DNA of 64,000 nt from Abelmoschus esculentus (Eukaryota; Streptophyta; Magnoliopsida; Malvales; Malvaceae). Below, piece by piece: positions 32,356 to 45,003 of the stretch. How positions within the stretch are numbered: position 1 is the first letter of the stretch; each line of letters opens with the position of its first letter. The position numbers were made by a program, and so were the translations under genes. The stretch is taken from the NCBI GenBank assembly GCA_035048815.1, contig JAUCBN010000023.1:5401501-5465500 (forward strand). Reading direction: 5' to 3'. The notes beneath the pieces were generated by a model. It was not told the origin of the DNA and searched no databases. It saw nothing but the letters and a program-made list of their open reading frames with translations.

Positions 32356-35300
32356 AGCATCTTAAGAGTGACAGAAATTTTTTCTTAAGAAAATTGTGTT
32401 CGTGCAGGCCCCAACACGATTCTTACTTATCGTTTCCAAAATGAGTTTGATCTAAAATATTTTATTTATTTTATTTCATATTTTTGGGTTTTTTCTGTTC
32501 GTTAAATAATAATATTTATTTTGATATTATTATTATTATTATTTATTCTTGGATTAACCACCATTTTTTAACAAACTTAAGATAAAATTGATTGTTTAAT
32601 CCAAGACGAACAGATTATTATGATCGATGTACCACTTTACCTATATACATCTTCAATCAAAAGGCTTGTGATGTGACAATTTCAAAGTGGTACAATGTTT
32701 CTCTGTTCGATGGTAAATATTGGTTGATTATGGACGTGAGTGTTCCAATCCAAAATTCATGAGATTGATCATTTTTGGCAACATGCTCCAAAAACATGGA
32801 GAGCTAGGTGGTATACTACCATCCAAACATGATTCTCGACCACTCATTATTATTATGCGAAGAATAATATTTTCGGACGATCAAACCAAGATTGGTGAAT
32901 TTACTCTTTGAAATAAAATAAGAAAACAAATAATTTGTTTTAGGAATTATCCCGCGTTTTTAAACAAGTTTGCTAAAATCTTAAATTAGGACAAATTTAT
33001 TTGACAAAAATTGTCATGAAAAGTAACCGAGGTTACAAATTTTTTGAAATATCAAAAATCAAATAAACGCAAATTTAATTTTCGATTTATTAGAATTATA
33101 ATTAATTTTGTGTTTGTTTCCTTTATTAAAGAGAAACAATGATTATGAAAAATTTGATTATTACCTTATGTGAATACATGGTTACATGTATTGATAAAAT
33201 CTTATTCATAGAAATACGGGTTTGGCTTTAGACAATATTATCTATCGATCAAATAAAGAATTTATTTAGTATATGATTACATTTCTCATTTGATATAAAA
33301 TATGATAATATTAAAACCATATATATAGATTTAAGGTAATCGTGGATTCTTTAAATAAGTTTATGGTATCTTTGTGATAATACCACATATGCGAATATTT
33401 CATTAAGGTTATATTTCTTAATGATCTAATAAATACATGCATGCATGTATTATGGTAATTTTAATATCATAAATTATGATATTAGTTTGATAATAATATT
33501 TTGATAATATTACAATTAAGACAAGTTTATTTATTCTGAAAATAATCTTGACCTTATTAATATTGTATGACATAAAAAGAAACATCCCTTTTATGTGAAA
33601 TAATAATTATTAAGATAATTATTATTTGTGCTTGGAAACACTTTGGATTATTATTTTTAATTAATAATTTTCCTTGAGAAATTGTAAACACAAAAAAATG
33701 TCTCGATTGTTTTGGAAACAAAGATCTCGTAAATAATTAGTTTTGGGAATTATTTCCTATCAATTTAACAGATTTACTTGATCTTCCAAACAACACTCAA
33801 AGAAATTTAAAATAAAGGACTAATTCTTTTTGAAGAATTAAGTTGCTTTGGTATCTTCGTTTCAATTTTAGTGCCACTAATTACAATGTTTAAATGAAGA
33901 TATAAGAGAAATAAATCAATGAATTTATTTCTTTGATAGAATCTTATGTTGATTCTATTTTGTAAGGAAAATAAATCATAAATTTATTTTTAGAGAATCT
34001 TTTATGATTCTAACTAGGAAATAAATCAGTGAATTTATTTCATGTGAAGGTTGAAAATTGATATACAACAAATGAATATGTATTCAGGAATTTAATTCTT
34101 GCCTTTATAACGAATTAATTACTTAATCTCATTTTCAAACAATGTGAACAAATCCGTTTTAACAGAATTTGTTAGTAGAAGTAAAATTAGTTACTAATTC
34201 TACAAGGTCGATTCGACCAAGGTCTCGAATCAAAGCATAGAAGAAAGTTATTCTCTATGTCAAAATTCTTAAAGCCTATTCTGATGTATGTTATGAAATA
34301 CACAATGTTTAAAATTGACTTAAGAATTATGATGGTCATTGGACCGTAAATGGAAGATGTTAGTGCTAAGAAATTATTAGTGATTGATTCCAAATTATAG
34401 TGAATCAAAGGTAGTGACTTAATTAATCACTCAAACTTGAATGATTTCAAGAACTTCCATAAACGGGGTGATTGAAAGAAATATTAAAAGTGCATGTCTA
34501 GAATTGATTCTTTGAAAAGACTTGGTTCTTAAGTGTGTCTAGTGCACCACCTCTCTTATCATAAGCTACCTACATGGTGCACTATTTATTATTGTTCTTT
34601 CTATTAAAACCGTGTGAACTTCTTAGGGTTCTAATTTACTAAAATCCTATTGTTTAACAAAAGTTGAGAATATTAATTTTGTTTCTGATTTTTAGTCATT
34701 GACTAAATTTTTGATATTGAACAAATTATAATATTTTGATTGTGACTATGTTACACAATCAATGAAATTCATAAGGAAGAATTTCAAAAGATGACAATAA
34801 AGATGTAGTATATTTGATCATGATGAACTTTGTCAAAAGAAGATTCTCCTAGTGCTAGAGAGGATGAGATAAATATGGTTACCATATTTTGCTAAGCAAA
34901 TATACTATGAAAATATTGCTAGAGCAAATATATTGAAAGTCAAAAATGACTTCAAACCGTAAATTAAACGGTGTATCTCAAGAAGCTAAATTTCATAAAT
35001 AAATGCTTCAATTGTTATGAGATATGGAATAAGTCTTTGGACTACTTCCAGATGAAATCAATATTACGATAAATTTTTTCATAATAATTGATATGGCGAA
35101 TGATTATTTGAAGGAGATTTATTACCTTCATGATAGAACAATTTAGTTTTACTTAAAAGTAAAGCTGATATAAGGAAATTATTCCTTATAAGAAGGATGT
35201 TGAAACCCAAATTGATTAATTTGAGGAAAAACTTTATGTGAGTAATATTGCAACATCCAAAGGTAAAATGATTTTGAAGATAACTTCTAAAAGAATTAAA

Positions 35301-36970
35301 TCTTCAGAATGTGCCTAACATGTGAGAAAGTCGTTCTATCAACTAAGTGCAAGACACCATATGAGTTGTGGAAGGAAATGAAGCTTTTCTACAACTACAT
35401 AAAAATGTGGGGGTGTCACACCAAGGTAATATTCTATTATCAAAGAAAATGAAAATAAGTGGATTCAATTTTTGTAAAAAAATATAATGTACTTCTTAGA
35501 GAAGTTGATCCAAGTTTCGCAAAACTAACTATGGATATGGGAAATAGTCAACATGTTAAACAAACAATTGAAACAAAGATATTGTCATGATGAGAAGTAA
35601 GTGTGACAAAGAATGATTTGTCAAACCGACTAGGATATATGATCTTATGTTGATGACGTACAATGATATGGTAAATATGAGATTGATAGATTTGATTCTG
35701 GGTATCCAAATCAAACAGTCACTTGAATGTCTCATATTGACAAAGTCATAGTACATGGAAAAAGAAGTTTGGCCTGGATGTTTTCAGCATAGCCAAAACT
35801 CCAAATAAATACAATCTAATACTTGTTAAAATAGAATATGCAAATGTCATATACAATCTAAGTGAATTGTATTAGACAAATTAGTGCTTTTACTGAGCAG
35901 TTTAAGCAGATTCACAAAATAATCCAAGGTCAAACCCTGGATAATAATTGTGAGAATTTTGAGATATCTAAGAGATACTCAAGATTGTAAAGTATTATTT
36001 CATAAAGATTTTTCGATATAAGTGAATATGTTCATATTGAATGTATAAGTATGTCATGTGTTTTCTCAAGACAAACGTTTACAACTAGATTCAAAATAGA
36101 ATCTGAGTTTGAGATCTAGACAATTCTAAAAAGAGTCAAATGACTTTAAAATATCTTGGAGGATACTCATGAATGACATGAGCATATTCCAACAATATGT
36201 ATTGGTAGAGCACATAGCTTTATGAGCAACAATTATTTGAGACATATGGGTCATCAATTTAATATCGTTAGACAACTGATCTCAAATAGAGTTATCGCTA
36301 CTGATTTGATAAAATCAAAGGATAACATTGTGGATTCATTAACCTAAGGATTAAATTGAGATCAAGTTGAGAAAACATCTAAAGGAATGTGACTAAAGCC
36401 CATGAAAAAAATAAAGGCACTATGTGAAGGAAAAAACCCTCATTGACTAGAGATCCCAAGATCTATGTTCAAAGGGATAACCTAATTGCATATACATGTG
36501 GAGTCACTGTAGGGTTCATCTCCCAAGTCCATTCCTATGATGTGAATAGTGACAAGAATTTGGTAAAGGTTAAGAAAAAGCTTTTGATGACCATTGTGTG
36601 CTTTAGTATACTGAACAACATAGGTCACCTATGTAAGAGTAAAGCGAGGCCGCTTCAAGGAGACTATTGGATATAGTTCTTTCAAACTCTCGCAGAACCA
36701 AGGGATGTCCACGGCCATATGGGCATAACCATGAGAACTAAACCTCTTGTTAGAAAAATAAGTGTGTGAAGTATGTCATCGTTTACACCAACGAATGACA
36801 ATTTAAGGATATCGCGTCCACTGATTAGATACTAAAGTAAATATACTTTCACAAGGGAAGGTTCAAAGGAGGAAACCTATCTATCCTGTGCATCTATCAA
36901 TCACAGAGCCTATCAACACATCGAGCCAAAATGTTTTGATAAAATCATCAATTTCATTCATGTAGGGGAT

Positions 36971-37891
36971 TGTTGGAAAAATAGTGAGAAATGACCAACT
37001 TTGAGGCATGTTTTGGAATTATAAAGAAGAGGATTCGAATAAGGAATTTATTGATTCCTATTCTAGTGAGTGAGATCTTTACAATGGTATCTCGTATGCT
37101 CAAAATGGTTGAGTGATGAATGAGAAATTGATGCTCAAAGTAAAAAGGTTGTGAATAGAATAAGGAAATGAAACTCCATTATCCCATATGGATGGAATAA
37201 ATGAATTGTGAAGTGTTTATATACACTTACCCACATAGTTGTCTTAACTCTTGGGTTGGGGTACACGAAGTGGGCGATATAAATGTCTGGATCGGTCTAG
37301 CCTTTTGTGGGCTTGAGGATATTTTATCCGTTATGATTAAATTTTTTTCTTAAAGTGTTTATCTTTTTTTAATATTCGAGAAGAGTTTGTATTTTACTTA
37401 AATACAACTTAAGAATATTATATAAGATAAAATTAACTATTCATAGTAAATTCAAATTTAATTTGGATTAGAACTCTCCCTTGTTTGACCTAATTTTTCC
37501 TTATAATAAGATTGAACTTTCAGTTTCTAAACACACTCAAAAATCATTTTCTTTTCTCCTTTTCTTCCAGTGACTAGAAAAGGAAAGAAAAGCTCGAGAT
37601 CTCTGTAGTTGTTGTACTGTTGAAGATCCTCTAGTTGTTGTATCTTGGGAGACAGACTACCAATACACTCAAGCACCTCATGAGTAGCAAAAAATCTGTC
37701 TTAAGGAAATTGTGTTCGTGCAAGCCTCAACACGATTCCTACTTATCGTTTTTAAAATGGGTTTGATCTAAAATATTTATTTTATTTTATTTTAAATTTT
37801 TATTTTTTTTATGTTTGTTAAATAATAATAATTATTTTGATATTATTATTATTTATTTATTTATTCTTGGATTAATCACTATTTTCTAACA
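36971..37891 (+). repeat. 3' LTR of the second copia element
   Basis: TGTTGGAAAAATAG to TTTTCTAACA. It is the uninterrupted partner of the split left LTR. Its 3' flank is shared with the relic LTR ending at 44246. Confidence 0.85.
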
Positions 37892-38330
37892 GAAACCAGC
37901 TAACGTAGGGTCACTTATCTTACTAGATAGGGGGACATGACTGTCAAACATCAGAGCAAGAGCCGATTTTTTTATGTGTTTATGCCTTTTTTTTCATGAC
38001 TTCATTTCGCCATGAGGTGTAAGGGTAGAAGAACTGATCATCAATTCCATGAGTGGCTGTAAACTGAGAGGAAGCTGATGAGTCATATTCCCCCTTTTGA
38101 ATGAATTAGTGCAAAACAAAAATTCCATCGAGAAAAAAAAATTATCAACCTTAGCTTTAAAAGTACCCCTATCTAGTAAGGTTTGCAGAGTTGGATTTCT
38201 TGTTTACCCACAATGGAGGAGCCGCCCCCACCAGACAGGCAGCCATATCTATGTCCATAATCGGGTGGTATAACAACTTCTAGGTTTTATAATGTGTTTA
38301 TAATGCGGTATAACAACTCTTTCGGGCGAA
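37892..38330 (-). mobile_element. Outermost copia element, integrase fragment right of the second copia
   Basis: The minus reading GEYDSSASSQFTATHGIDDQ then FFYPYTSWRNEVM resembles the copia integrase core (GxEYxS ... GIxHxxSxPYTPxxNGV). It joins the 24853-25322 fragment when the insertion is removed. About 95 bp of it, next to the LTR end, is repeated at 44247-44340. Confidence 0.5.
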
Positions 38331-38619
38331 GAAGAGACCATAATTTTCCAAAACCTAACTATAACCCTTAATCTTTATTCCTAAACTACTAATTTAAATG
38401 TAGACACCGATAAAAACACAATAAAGTAGCAAAACGTTTACATTCTTTGTTGGCCACTTGATAGAATATGGATTGGAAGAGAGAAATAAAAAACAGAAAG
38501 AAAGGATCTCTTATTCAACTCAATGTAATTCCTGAATACAACAGCCTCATATATATAGGCTTAAGAGTAACTCTAGACGTTTCACGAATCTTGACAACTA
38601 TCATGGTTTCAAGATCATT
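38331..38619. other. Junction before unit 2
   Basis: 38331-38460 matches the inverted TTTAGGG-like repeat seen at about 12925-13050 and 13280. About 38460-38600 has no counterpart before units 1 or 3. The unit 2 match starts at about 38600. Confidence 0.45.
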
Positions 38620-38912
38620 TCAGAGCTTATCTCTTCTTAATTCTAACTAATTAGGCAATTGTACCCAAGTGCACTTCATCAGCTCCATGTATGATTCTCA
38701 GCGTTGTTGTTACTGCCCACAGGTGTGCCAACACTGAGTCGAATTAGACCTCGGCTCCACCATGTTCTTGGATTGCCATGTTCAGCATCTTCAGTGCCAT
38801 GTTCTCGGACTTTCTTGTTTCCAGGTCGAATGAGATGATTTTCCATCAGCCGCATGCCACGTTCAACAGCACCAAGCAATCTCAAGCAGTCTTCAATGGC
38901 CGAGTCTTCCAC
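38620..38912 (-). pseudogene. Acyl-CoA dehydrogenase 3' fragment, unit 2
   Basis: Essentially identical to the unit 1 copy, including the 77-residue shadow frame (38912-38679) and the early stop after GTIA. Located 145 bp beyond the unit 2 pectinesterase stop. Confidence 0.8.
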
Positions 38913-39057
38913 ATTTATTCTGTGTAACCTAGTCTATAAATCTGTCCTTTCTTCCTTCTTATTTGTCTGATCAACGTGTGATTTTATTCTCCAGCAAGAT
39001 TGGGAAATTATACATGCACACTTATTCATACTTTCCATATCTATTTTGCTTGGATCT

Positions 39058-40821
39058 CTATAGACCAGGAATCATCCCAGCTGTGTAAGGCACACCGGAT
39101 TTAGGGATCCAGTCCCCACCAATTAAGAACGCACCGGCGGTGAATTGCTGAGCTTGAGCGGCAGTGATCTTCTGGATACCTCTCCATTTAACCCTATTTG
39201 TTTGGTCAGCACCCGGTCCCCGATTGTTGTACTCAGCGTACCATAGGGTATCGAGGGCGAAGTTTCCGTTCCAAGGACTCCATCCCTCTGGCGCGACGAT
39301 ATCGTCCAGCTGAGATTGCATGATAATGGTCCTCGAGTACTCTTTCCAGGGTCGACCGAGATATGTCTTGCTTTTTGCCTTCACCGGCAGGTAGTCTTGG
39401 GCGCCACTGATGACACAGTTTTGGATGACAAAGCCAGTGGCACTGCGGCGGTCCTTCCTTCCTTGTGCAGTGACCATGCATTGTTGATTGTCGAGCGGCT
39501 TTCGAACGATGAGTTTACAATTCTGAAGGACTGTAGCGGAGTCGCCGAAGATGTAATCGACGGTGCCGGAGACGGTGCAATCCCTATAGTATTGGCGATG
39601 ACTGTGGGCGTAAAGGGTGTCTTGGTAGCCATCCATTTGGCAGTTATGTATGATGGATTGATCACCTTGGACCTTAAGTGCCACTGCTTGGCCCTTGATG
39701 GCTCCCGCAGTGTTCTGGAATCCCATGTCCTTTGCCATGAAGTTTGCACCAATAGCAGCTGTAAACATTTCATTTTATATTACTCAAATTCAAGCACCGG
39801 TTTTATAATATAATGCAATCTAAACTCATAAATACTAACCAACGGTTGCGCTGTCGAATGTGGCAGTGCCGTCCTTAACATTCAAGCTACCAGTGACGAT
39901 GGTCTTAGTCGGTCCGTCTCCGATGAACACGACATTGGACATATACTTGTCAACAATAACATTTTCTTTGTAAACACCAGCCTTGATGTGTATCACAAAT
40001 GGAGAAGCATTTTTCTTAGGGACTTCCTTTAACGCTTGATTGATGCTGTTATATTTGCCACTACCATCTTTAGCGACAACAACATTCGGTTGCATCTGCG
40101 ACGGATTTTGTTGCAATAGCATCCGTTGCCGAGAACTAACCCACCTAGGGAACCCATCTTTAGCCAACAATTTACGTGTACCGCCTCCGGCTCCGGTCAA
40201 GCCTGGATAGTTAAGATCACGGATGAGTTTAGGAATTTCACAAACCATGGCTAAACTATTACTAGTGAGCATTTGTGAAGTGGTCATCAATTTTCTCATT
40301 TTCTCGCCGGCTACGGTGGATACATTCACGAACCCATCCAAGCAAGTTTGTTGATATGTAATGGAGCCACTCAACCAAATTTTGAGGTTCTCGATGTATT
40401 CATCTAGCGTGCTAGTATCGAATGCACCGAGCTGGTCGATCGACTTCATGAGGTCATCAATGGCGTATCCCATCACCTCTTTACAGATGTTGAGAGCTTG
40501 ACGAGACATCGGGTCATTGACCGCATCTTGAATGGTGCCGGAGTTTTTGACAACGTTCTCTATCTCTCGGATAGCCGCTTGGAAACCCGCCTTGATCAGC
40601 TCCTTGGAGTCTGTGGTGTTGCTTCCCGTTAGGCTCTTTTCGCATGCTTCTTTGTAATCAGTTGGTTGGCAAATCTTTTGCACGGCCTTCTTGGAAGCCT
40701 GCAGCTCTCCCCCGCTTGCACTGCGTCCGCTACGACTGTGGGTAACACTGACGGCTACTGCCACCACCATGGCCACCAAAATGATAGAACAAACACCGAT
40801 AATTACGACTGCTTTTCCCAT
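39058..40821 (-). CDS. Pectinesterase with PMEI pro-region (pollen type), unit 2
   Basis: Two exons, 40821-39840 and 39758-39058, with an 81-bp intron, give 560 residues. Same architecture as the unit 1 copy: N-terminal hydrophobic anchor, PMEI-like domain, RKLL processing site and a catalytic domain with GVYKE, QAVAL, QDTLY, VDYIFG and LGRPW all intact. It differs from unit 1 at scattered residues: SIILV for SVILV, SASGG for SAGGG, AIREI for AIQEI, TTSQ for NTSQ, EYIENL for EYMENL, IKGQ for IKEQ, QDYLP for QDYLL, WYAEY for WYSEY. None hits a catalytic residue. TATA-like box at 40948-40956 with the same 127-bp spacing. Probably functional and redundant with unit 1. Confidence 0.93.
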
Positions 40822-40947
40822 TTTCAAATAGCTTTCTTGCTTCTAATGCTTTTTCTCTCACGCTAATGTACTTTTTGAAGAAAAAGGAGCTCACTAAGAA
40901 AGCTTGTAAGAATGATAATTTGTATGAGGTAAACGAAGAACCTCTTT

Positions 40948-40956
40948 CCTTAAATA
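40948..40956 (-). promoter_or_regulatory. TATA-like box of the unit 2 pectinesterase
   Basis: TATTTAAGG (minus), 127 bp before the ATG, as in units 1 and 3. Confidence 0.5.
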
Positions 40957-40959
40957 GAA

Positions 40960-42136
40960 GAAACTTGAGAACATGAACTGTGAATTTATGGTTAAAAACA
41001 TTTGGACAAAATCCCAAACTCAGTCTTTGATTTTGATCTAAAATGTTGGGTCTCGTTTGAACGTTTACAGATTATTTTTTCGGACATTGTAGTCTTTGGG
41101 GGGTTATTTATAGCTATTGAAACTATCCGCAGCATAAAAATACATTTATTTAGCAAGAAAGAATAAAAATATATATCGATATAATTGTACCACACATCTC
41201 TATATATACGTTCTTTTGTTTAATATGACAATGCTTGTCGTGTCTAATTTGACATGATTGTTTATTACGACATCAAAATACATAGAATAAATTATCATTT
41301 TATTAGAGAAAAAAATAGAAAACTCGTGTAAACTGAGTGGGTAGCTTCGAAAGATCAACTAACATACATCATGACTAAGGCTCTTGGTTCATCTAAGCAT
41401 AACTACTCTAGTTCTAAATTCTAAATTCAACACTCTACGGTCCATATTCCTAACCATAAACCCCACTAACACCCTAAATAAGATTGTGTTAATTTTACAT
41501 AGATTTAATATCCAATTTTTTCTCTAAGTTAAAACACATTGATAGTTCAATTTCGGTTTAATTCAACAAGTTATTTTAGTAATTAATGATTCTTAGTTCG
41601 ATTAATTTCGTTTTTTTATATTAACATTTAATCCTTTTAAATTTTAAATTTTATTTTGATAAAATAACTTTATTTTACGACTTTCAAATATTAAAAAGGT
41701 AAAATTTAAAGATGTTTTTTATAAATATTTATTAAAAATTTAATTTTAAGTAAAAAAATAATTAAAAATACATCTATAATATTTAGTTATAAAATATTTA
41801 TTTTCATTTTATAAAAATAATTATAAATTAAATAAAAAATCAAATTCAATTCGATGAACCACGGTTCGTAAACTCATAAATCATTAACCGTCTAAACACA
41901 TCTGAACTTCATTCATTTATTTATTTATTTAATCAGCTACAATATTATAATAGTATTTGTTTTAAAGTATACTCTCAACTATTAGACATTGATTGTTCAA
42001 ACACTGTGTTGGCATTACTAGTGCTCAAATTCGTGGCCTCTAGGAACAACAACCGTTCTCATAACCACTGAGGCTAGATAGTCCGTACATCTGAATTGGA
42101 AGTTGGAACCATAAACAACAAGTGTATACAGCCTTA
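40960..42136. other. Upstream region of the unit 2 pectinesterase, broken off
   Basis: Matches 15850-17110 of unit 1 and contains the same SINE. Similarity stops at about 42136 (tacagccttatttt), before the polygalacturonase start. Copia LTR sequence follows at once, so the polygalacturonase copy is lost from this unit. Confidence 0.65.
41914..42087 (-). mobile_element. tRNA-derived SINE, unit 2 copy
   Basis: Same position as the unit 1 SINE. CATCTGAACTTCATT at 41899-41913 and a partial copy CATCTGAA from 42088 are the likely target-site duplication. Minus orientation. Confidence 0.65.
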
Positions 42137-44246
42137 TTTTGATATTATTATTTATTTATTCTTGTATTAACCACCATTTCTAACAATCTTAAGACAAAGT
42201 TGATTGTTTAATCCAAGACGAACATATTATTGTGATCGATGTACCACTTGACATATATACATCTTCAATCGAAAGGCTTGTGATGCGACAATTTCAAAGT
42301 GGTACAATGTTTCTTTGAAAGGTTATTTCACAGCCAAATTCACGTGAGCGATGTAAATGTTTGGATCGGTCTAGCCCTTTGTAGGTGATGCGTTTCAAAT
42401 ATGCGCAATTAGTGCAAGTGAACACGTCGCAAGTAATAAGTGATAAGTATTATCGAGTTATCGTCTCCTCAGGGATTGGTATACTTAATGTGCTTCCTTG
42501 GATCTTCTTGCTCTGTAAACAAAAGTAAAAATTGGATGTTTATTAAACTAATTAAAACAATAAAAGAAACTAAATAGAATGAGATCAAATTTAAGAAAGA
42601 GGGCAGGATCCAGTTGTGTTATATAGTGGATTTGATTGATCTGTTTCTGTCCAATGTGATTGCACTACACTGCCTCGGCAGTACTGCAGGTTACTATCTT
42701 CGGCAGCGACAGTGTCTTCTGCTACAGCAATCCCTTGCTCTTGGGTAGATTTACCAAAGTTCGGCAAAGTGTCCTTTGATGGCTCCGCTTATCCCCAAGT
42801 CGAAACACTGTTGATGGTTAGTCCTTGATGATACCTCCCGGCGTTAATCAATTATAACCAACAACCAATCTGACACTTCTTTTAGCCGCTGAAACTCCAA
42901 TCTATCCTTAGGCTGAGTTAGTATCCTCCAATCAAGTTGAATACCGCACTTATTCCTTTCGTGAGTCTAACTCTCCCGAGTCTAGACAAATAGATTACTT
43001 ACAAACTTCTCTCCCGAGCTTGGATGCAAGAACAAAGAATGACAAAGAGTAAGCAAACTTTAATAGTTTATTGCATTGAAACATGAAATAAGATACAATC
43101 TCCTCTCACTAATACTCAACAACTTTCATCTAAACCCTAAGAAAGCTTAGAACATGATGGAAAGAATTATTCTTAGGGTAAACTCTCTCAAATTCGGCTC
43201 TCTCTAGCCCCTTGGACGGCTATGCCTTATATAGGCTTGGCCTAGGGCAAACCTTTTCCTAAATAGAGTACAACTTGGAATAGGGAACAATTTATGTGCA
43301 TAGGTTACATATTTCTAAGTTTAATTCTTCTAGAAAGCTTTTTCCCGCATGGCCTTGTCCTTGGGCTTTTGATGTGTTGTTCATCTCCGATTCTTGAGTT
43401 TCTTGTTCAGCAACATTCTTCTCATTTTTCTCCTCAGTTTGCATGCATAGTGCTTTTTATCCTCTGCTACCTCGGCATCAGGTCCTGCCTTGGCCTCAGT
43501 TTGCTGTCGCGGCAATACTTGTTCCTGCACAGATATGAAAATGTAGTAAAGTATGCCTTTTCTACAAATGTCATATTTAATAACATCATCCCTAAATATA
43601 TCACATTAAGTACATGCATAGGTTCAAGTAGGTGTAGAATTGATGATAAGTGCCCATGAAAAGTGTAGAAAGTGATAGTGAGTTTAGCACTTATCAGTAG
43701 GCTTGTGGATATTTTATCTGTTGTGATTAAGTTTTTCCTTAAAGTGTTTATCTTTTTTTAATATTCGAAAAAAGTTTATATTTTACTTAAATACAACTTA
43801 AGAATATTAGATAAGATAAAATTAACTATTCATAGTAAATTTAAATTTAATTTGGATTAGAACTCTCCTTTATTTGACCTAATTTTTCCCTATAAATAAG
43901 AATAAACTTTCAGTTACTAAACACACTAAAAATTATTTTCTCTTCTCCTTTTCTTCTAGTGACTGACAAAGGTAAGAAAAGCTCGGGATCTCTGCATCTG
44001 TTGTACTATTAAAGATCTTTTTGTTGTATCTTGAGAAATGGACTACCAATAAACTTACGTAGAAAACTGTGTTCGTGCAGGCCTCAACATAATTCCTACT
44101 TATCTTTTCCAAAATGAGTTTGATCTAAAATATTTATTTATTTTATTTTATATTTTTAGGTTTTTTTTCTATTCATTAAATAATAATATTTATTTTAATA
44201 TTATTATTCATTTATTTATTTTTAGATTAACCACTATTTTCTAACA
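42137..44246 (+). mobile_element. Shortened relic of the second copia element between units 2 and 3
   Basis: 42137-42185 matches the 3' end of the copia LTR. 42186-42305 matches the sequence just inside it (compare 32584-32705). After a short unmatched piece, 42334-42385 plus 43702-44246 matches the second half of the LTR, ending TTTTCTAACA and followed by GAACC and the same outer-copia flank as at 37892. Most of the internal region is deleted, and a solo LTR interrupts it. It is a duplicate of the 25323-37891 insertion. Confidence 0.75.
42381..43701 (-). mobile_element. Solo LTR, 1.3 kb, Athila/Tat-like, TSD GTAGG
   Basis: Body 42386-43696, flanked by GTAGG at 42381-42385 and 43697-43701. 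On the minus strand it begins TGATAAGTGCTAAACTC and ends GAAACGCATCA, with a CTATATAAGG TATA box near 43225-43235. The end region (tatcgagttatcgtctcctcagggattggta on plus) resembles the U5 of Athila/Tat-type elements. No internal sequence remains. Frame 43294-43659 inside it is not a gene. Confidence 0.85.
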
Positions 44247-44345
44247 GAACCCAACTAACATAGGGCCACTTATCTTGCTAGATAGGGGGACATGACTGTC
44301 AAACATCAGAGCAAGAGTCGGTTCTTTAATAAAGATCCTAACACC
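44247..44345 (-). mobile_element. Outermost copia flank before unit 3
   Basis: GAACC target site and then about 95 bp (catagggccacttatcttgc...) nearly identical to 37892-37985. It proves the relic LTR and the full element share one ancestral insertion. Confidence 0.7.
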
Positions 44346-44565
44346 ATTTAATTTTAAATTAAGTAAACTATCATCGAAGAGATCAAATTAAGAAAATAAA
44401 GCTTTAATGGTCTATAAATAAATCCATACAATATTATTCCAGCAACATGTTCCAAAATAATTACATATTATTTTTGGATTATTATTCCCTCTATTTAGTT
44501 CCAAAATTGAATTAAAAAAGAAACAAAAAGGATTTTGCATATGATATCATGGTTTCAAGATCATT

Positions 44566-44858
44566 TCAGAGCTTATCTCTTCTTAGTTCTAACTAACTTT
44601 GCAATTGTACCCAAGTGCACTTCATCAGCTCCATATATGATTCTCAGCGTTGTTGTTACTGCCCACAGGTGTGACAACACTGAGTCGAATTAGACCTTGG
44701 CTCCACAATGTTCTTGGATTGCCATGTTCAGCATCTTTAGTGCCATGTTCTCGGACTTTCTTGTTTCCAGGTCGAATGAGATGATTTTCCATCAACCGCA
44801 TGCCACGTTCAACAGCACCAAGCAATCTCAAGCAGTCTTCAATGGCCGAGTCTTCCAC
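44566..44858 (-). pseudogene. Acyl-CoA dehydrogenase 3' fragment, unit 3 (best preserved end)
   Basis: As in units 1 and 2, but here the C-terminal frame runs on after ADEVHLGTIA as KLELRRDKL and then a stop, as in full-length IBR3-like acyl-CoA dehydrogenases. Frameshifts upstream still make it non-functional. Lies 145 bp beyond the unit 3 pectinesterase stop. Confidence 0.8.
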
Positions 44859-45003
44859 ATTTATTCTGTGTAACCTAGTCTATAAATCTGTCCTTTCTTC
44901 CTTCTTATTTGTCGGATCAACGAGTGATTTTATTCTCCAGCAAGATTGGGAAACTATACATGCACACTTATTCATACTTTCCTTATCTATTTTGCTTGGA
45001 TCT

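Larger units (their letters stand above)
25323..37891 (+). mobile_element. Second Ty1/copia element, decayed, its left LTR split by another element
   Basis: The left LTR is 25323-26018 plus 32361-32583. The right LTR is 36971-37891 (921 bp), starting TGTTGGAAAAATAG after a GTAGGGGAT polypurine tract and ending TTTTCTAACA. Target site GAACC (25318-25322) against GAAAC (37892-37896). Internal relics: an integrase end at about 35325-35413 (KVVLSTKCKTPYELWKEMK, YNYIKMWGC) and the polyprotein end at about 36310-36400 (DNIVDSLT then QVEKTSKGM), both with stops. Without the inner insertion the element is about 6.2 kb. It is old: LTRs differ at many places and no frame is intact. It sits within a further copia element. 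Confidence 0.8.

Noticed and set aside
43294..43659. 121-codon frame with hydrophobic stretches
   Set aside because: Lies wholly inside a solo LTR; no family resemblance.
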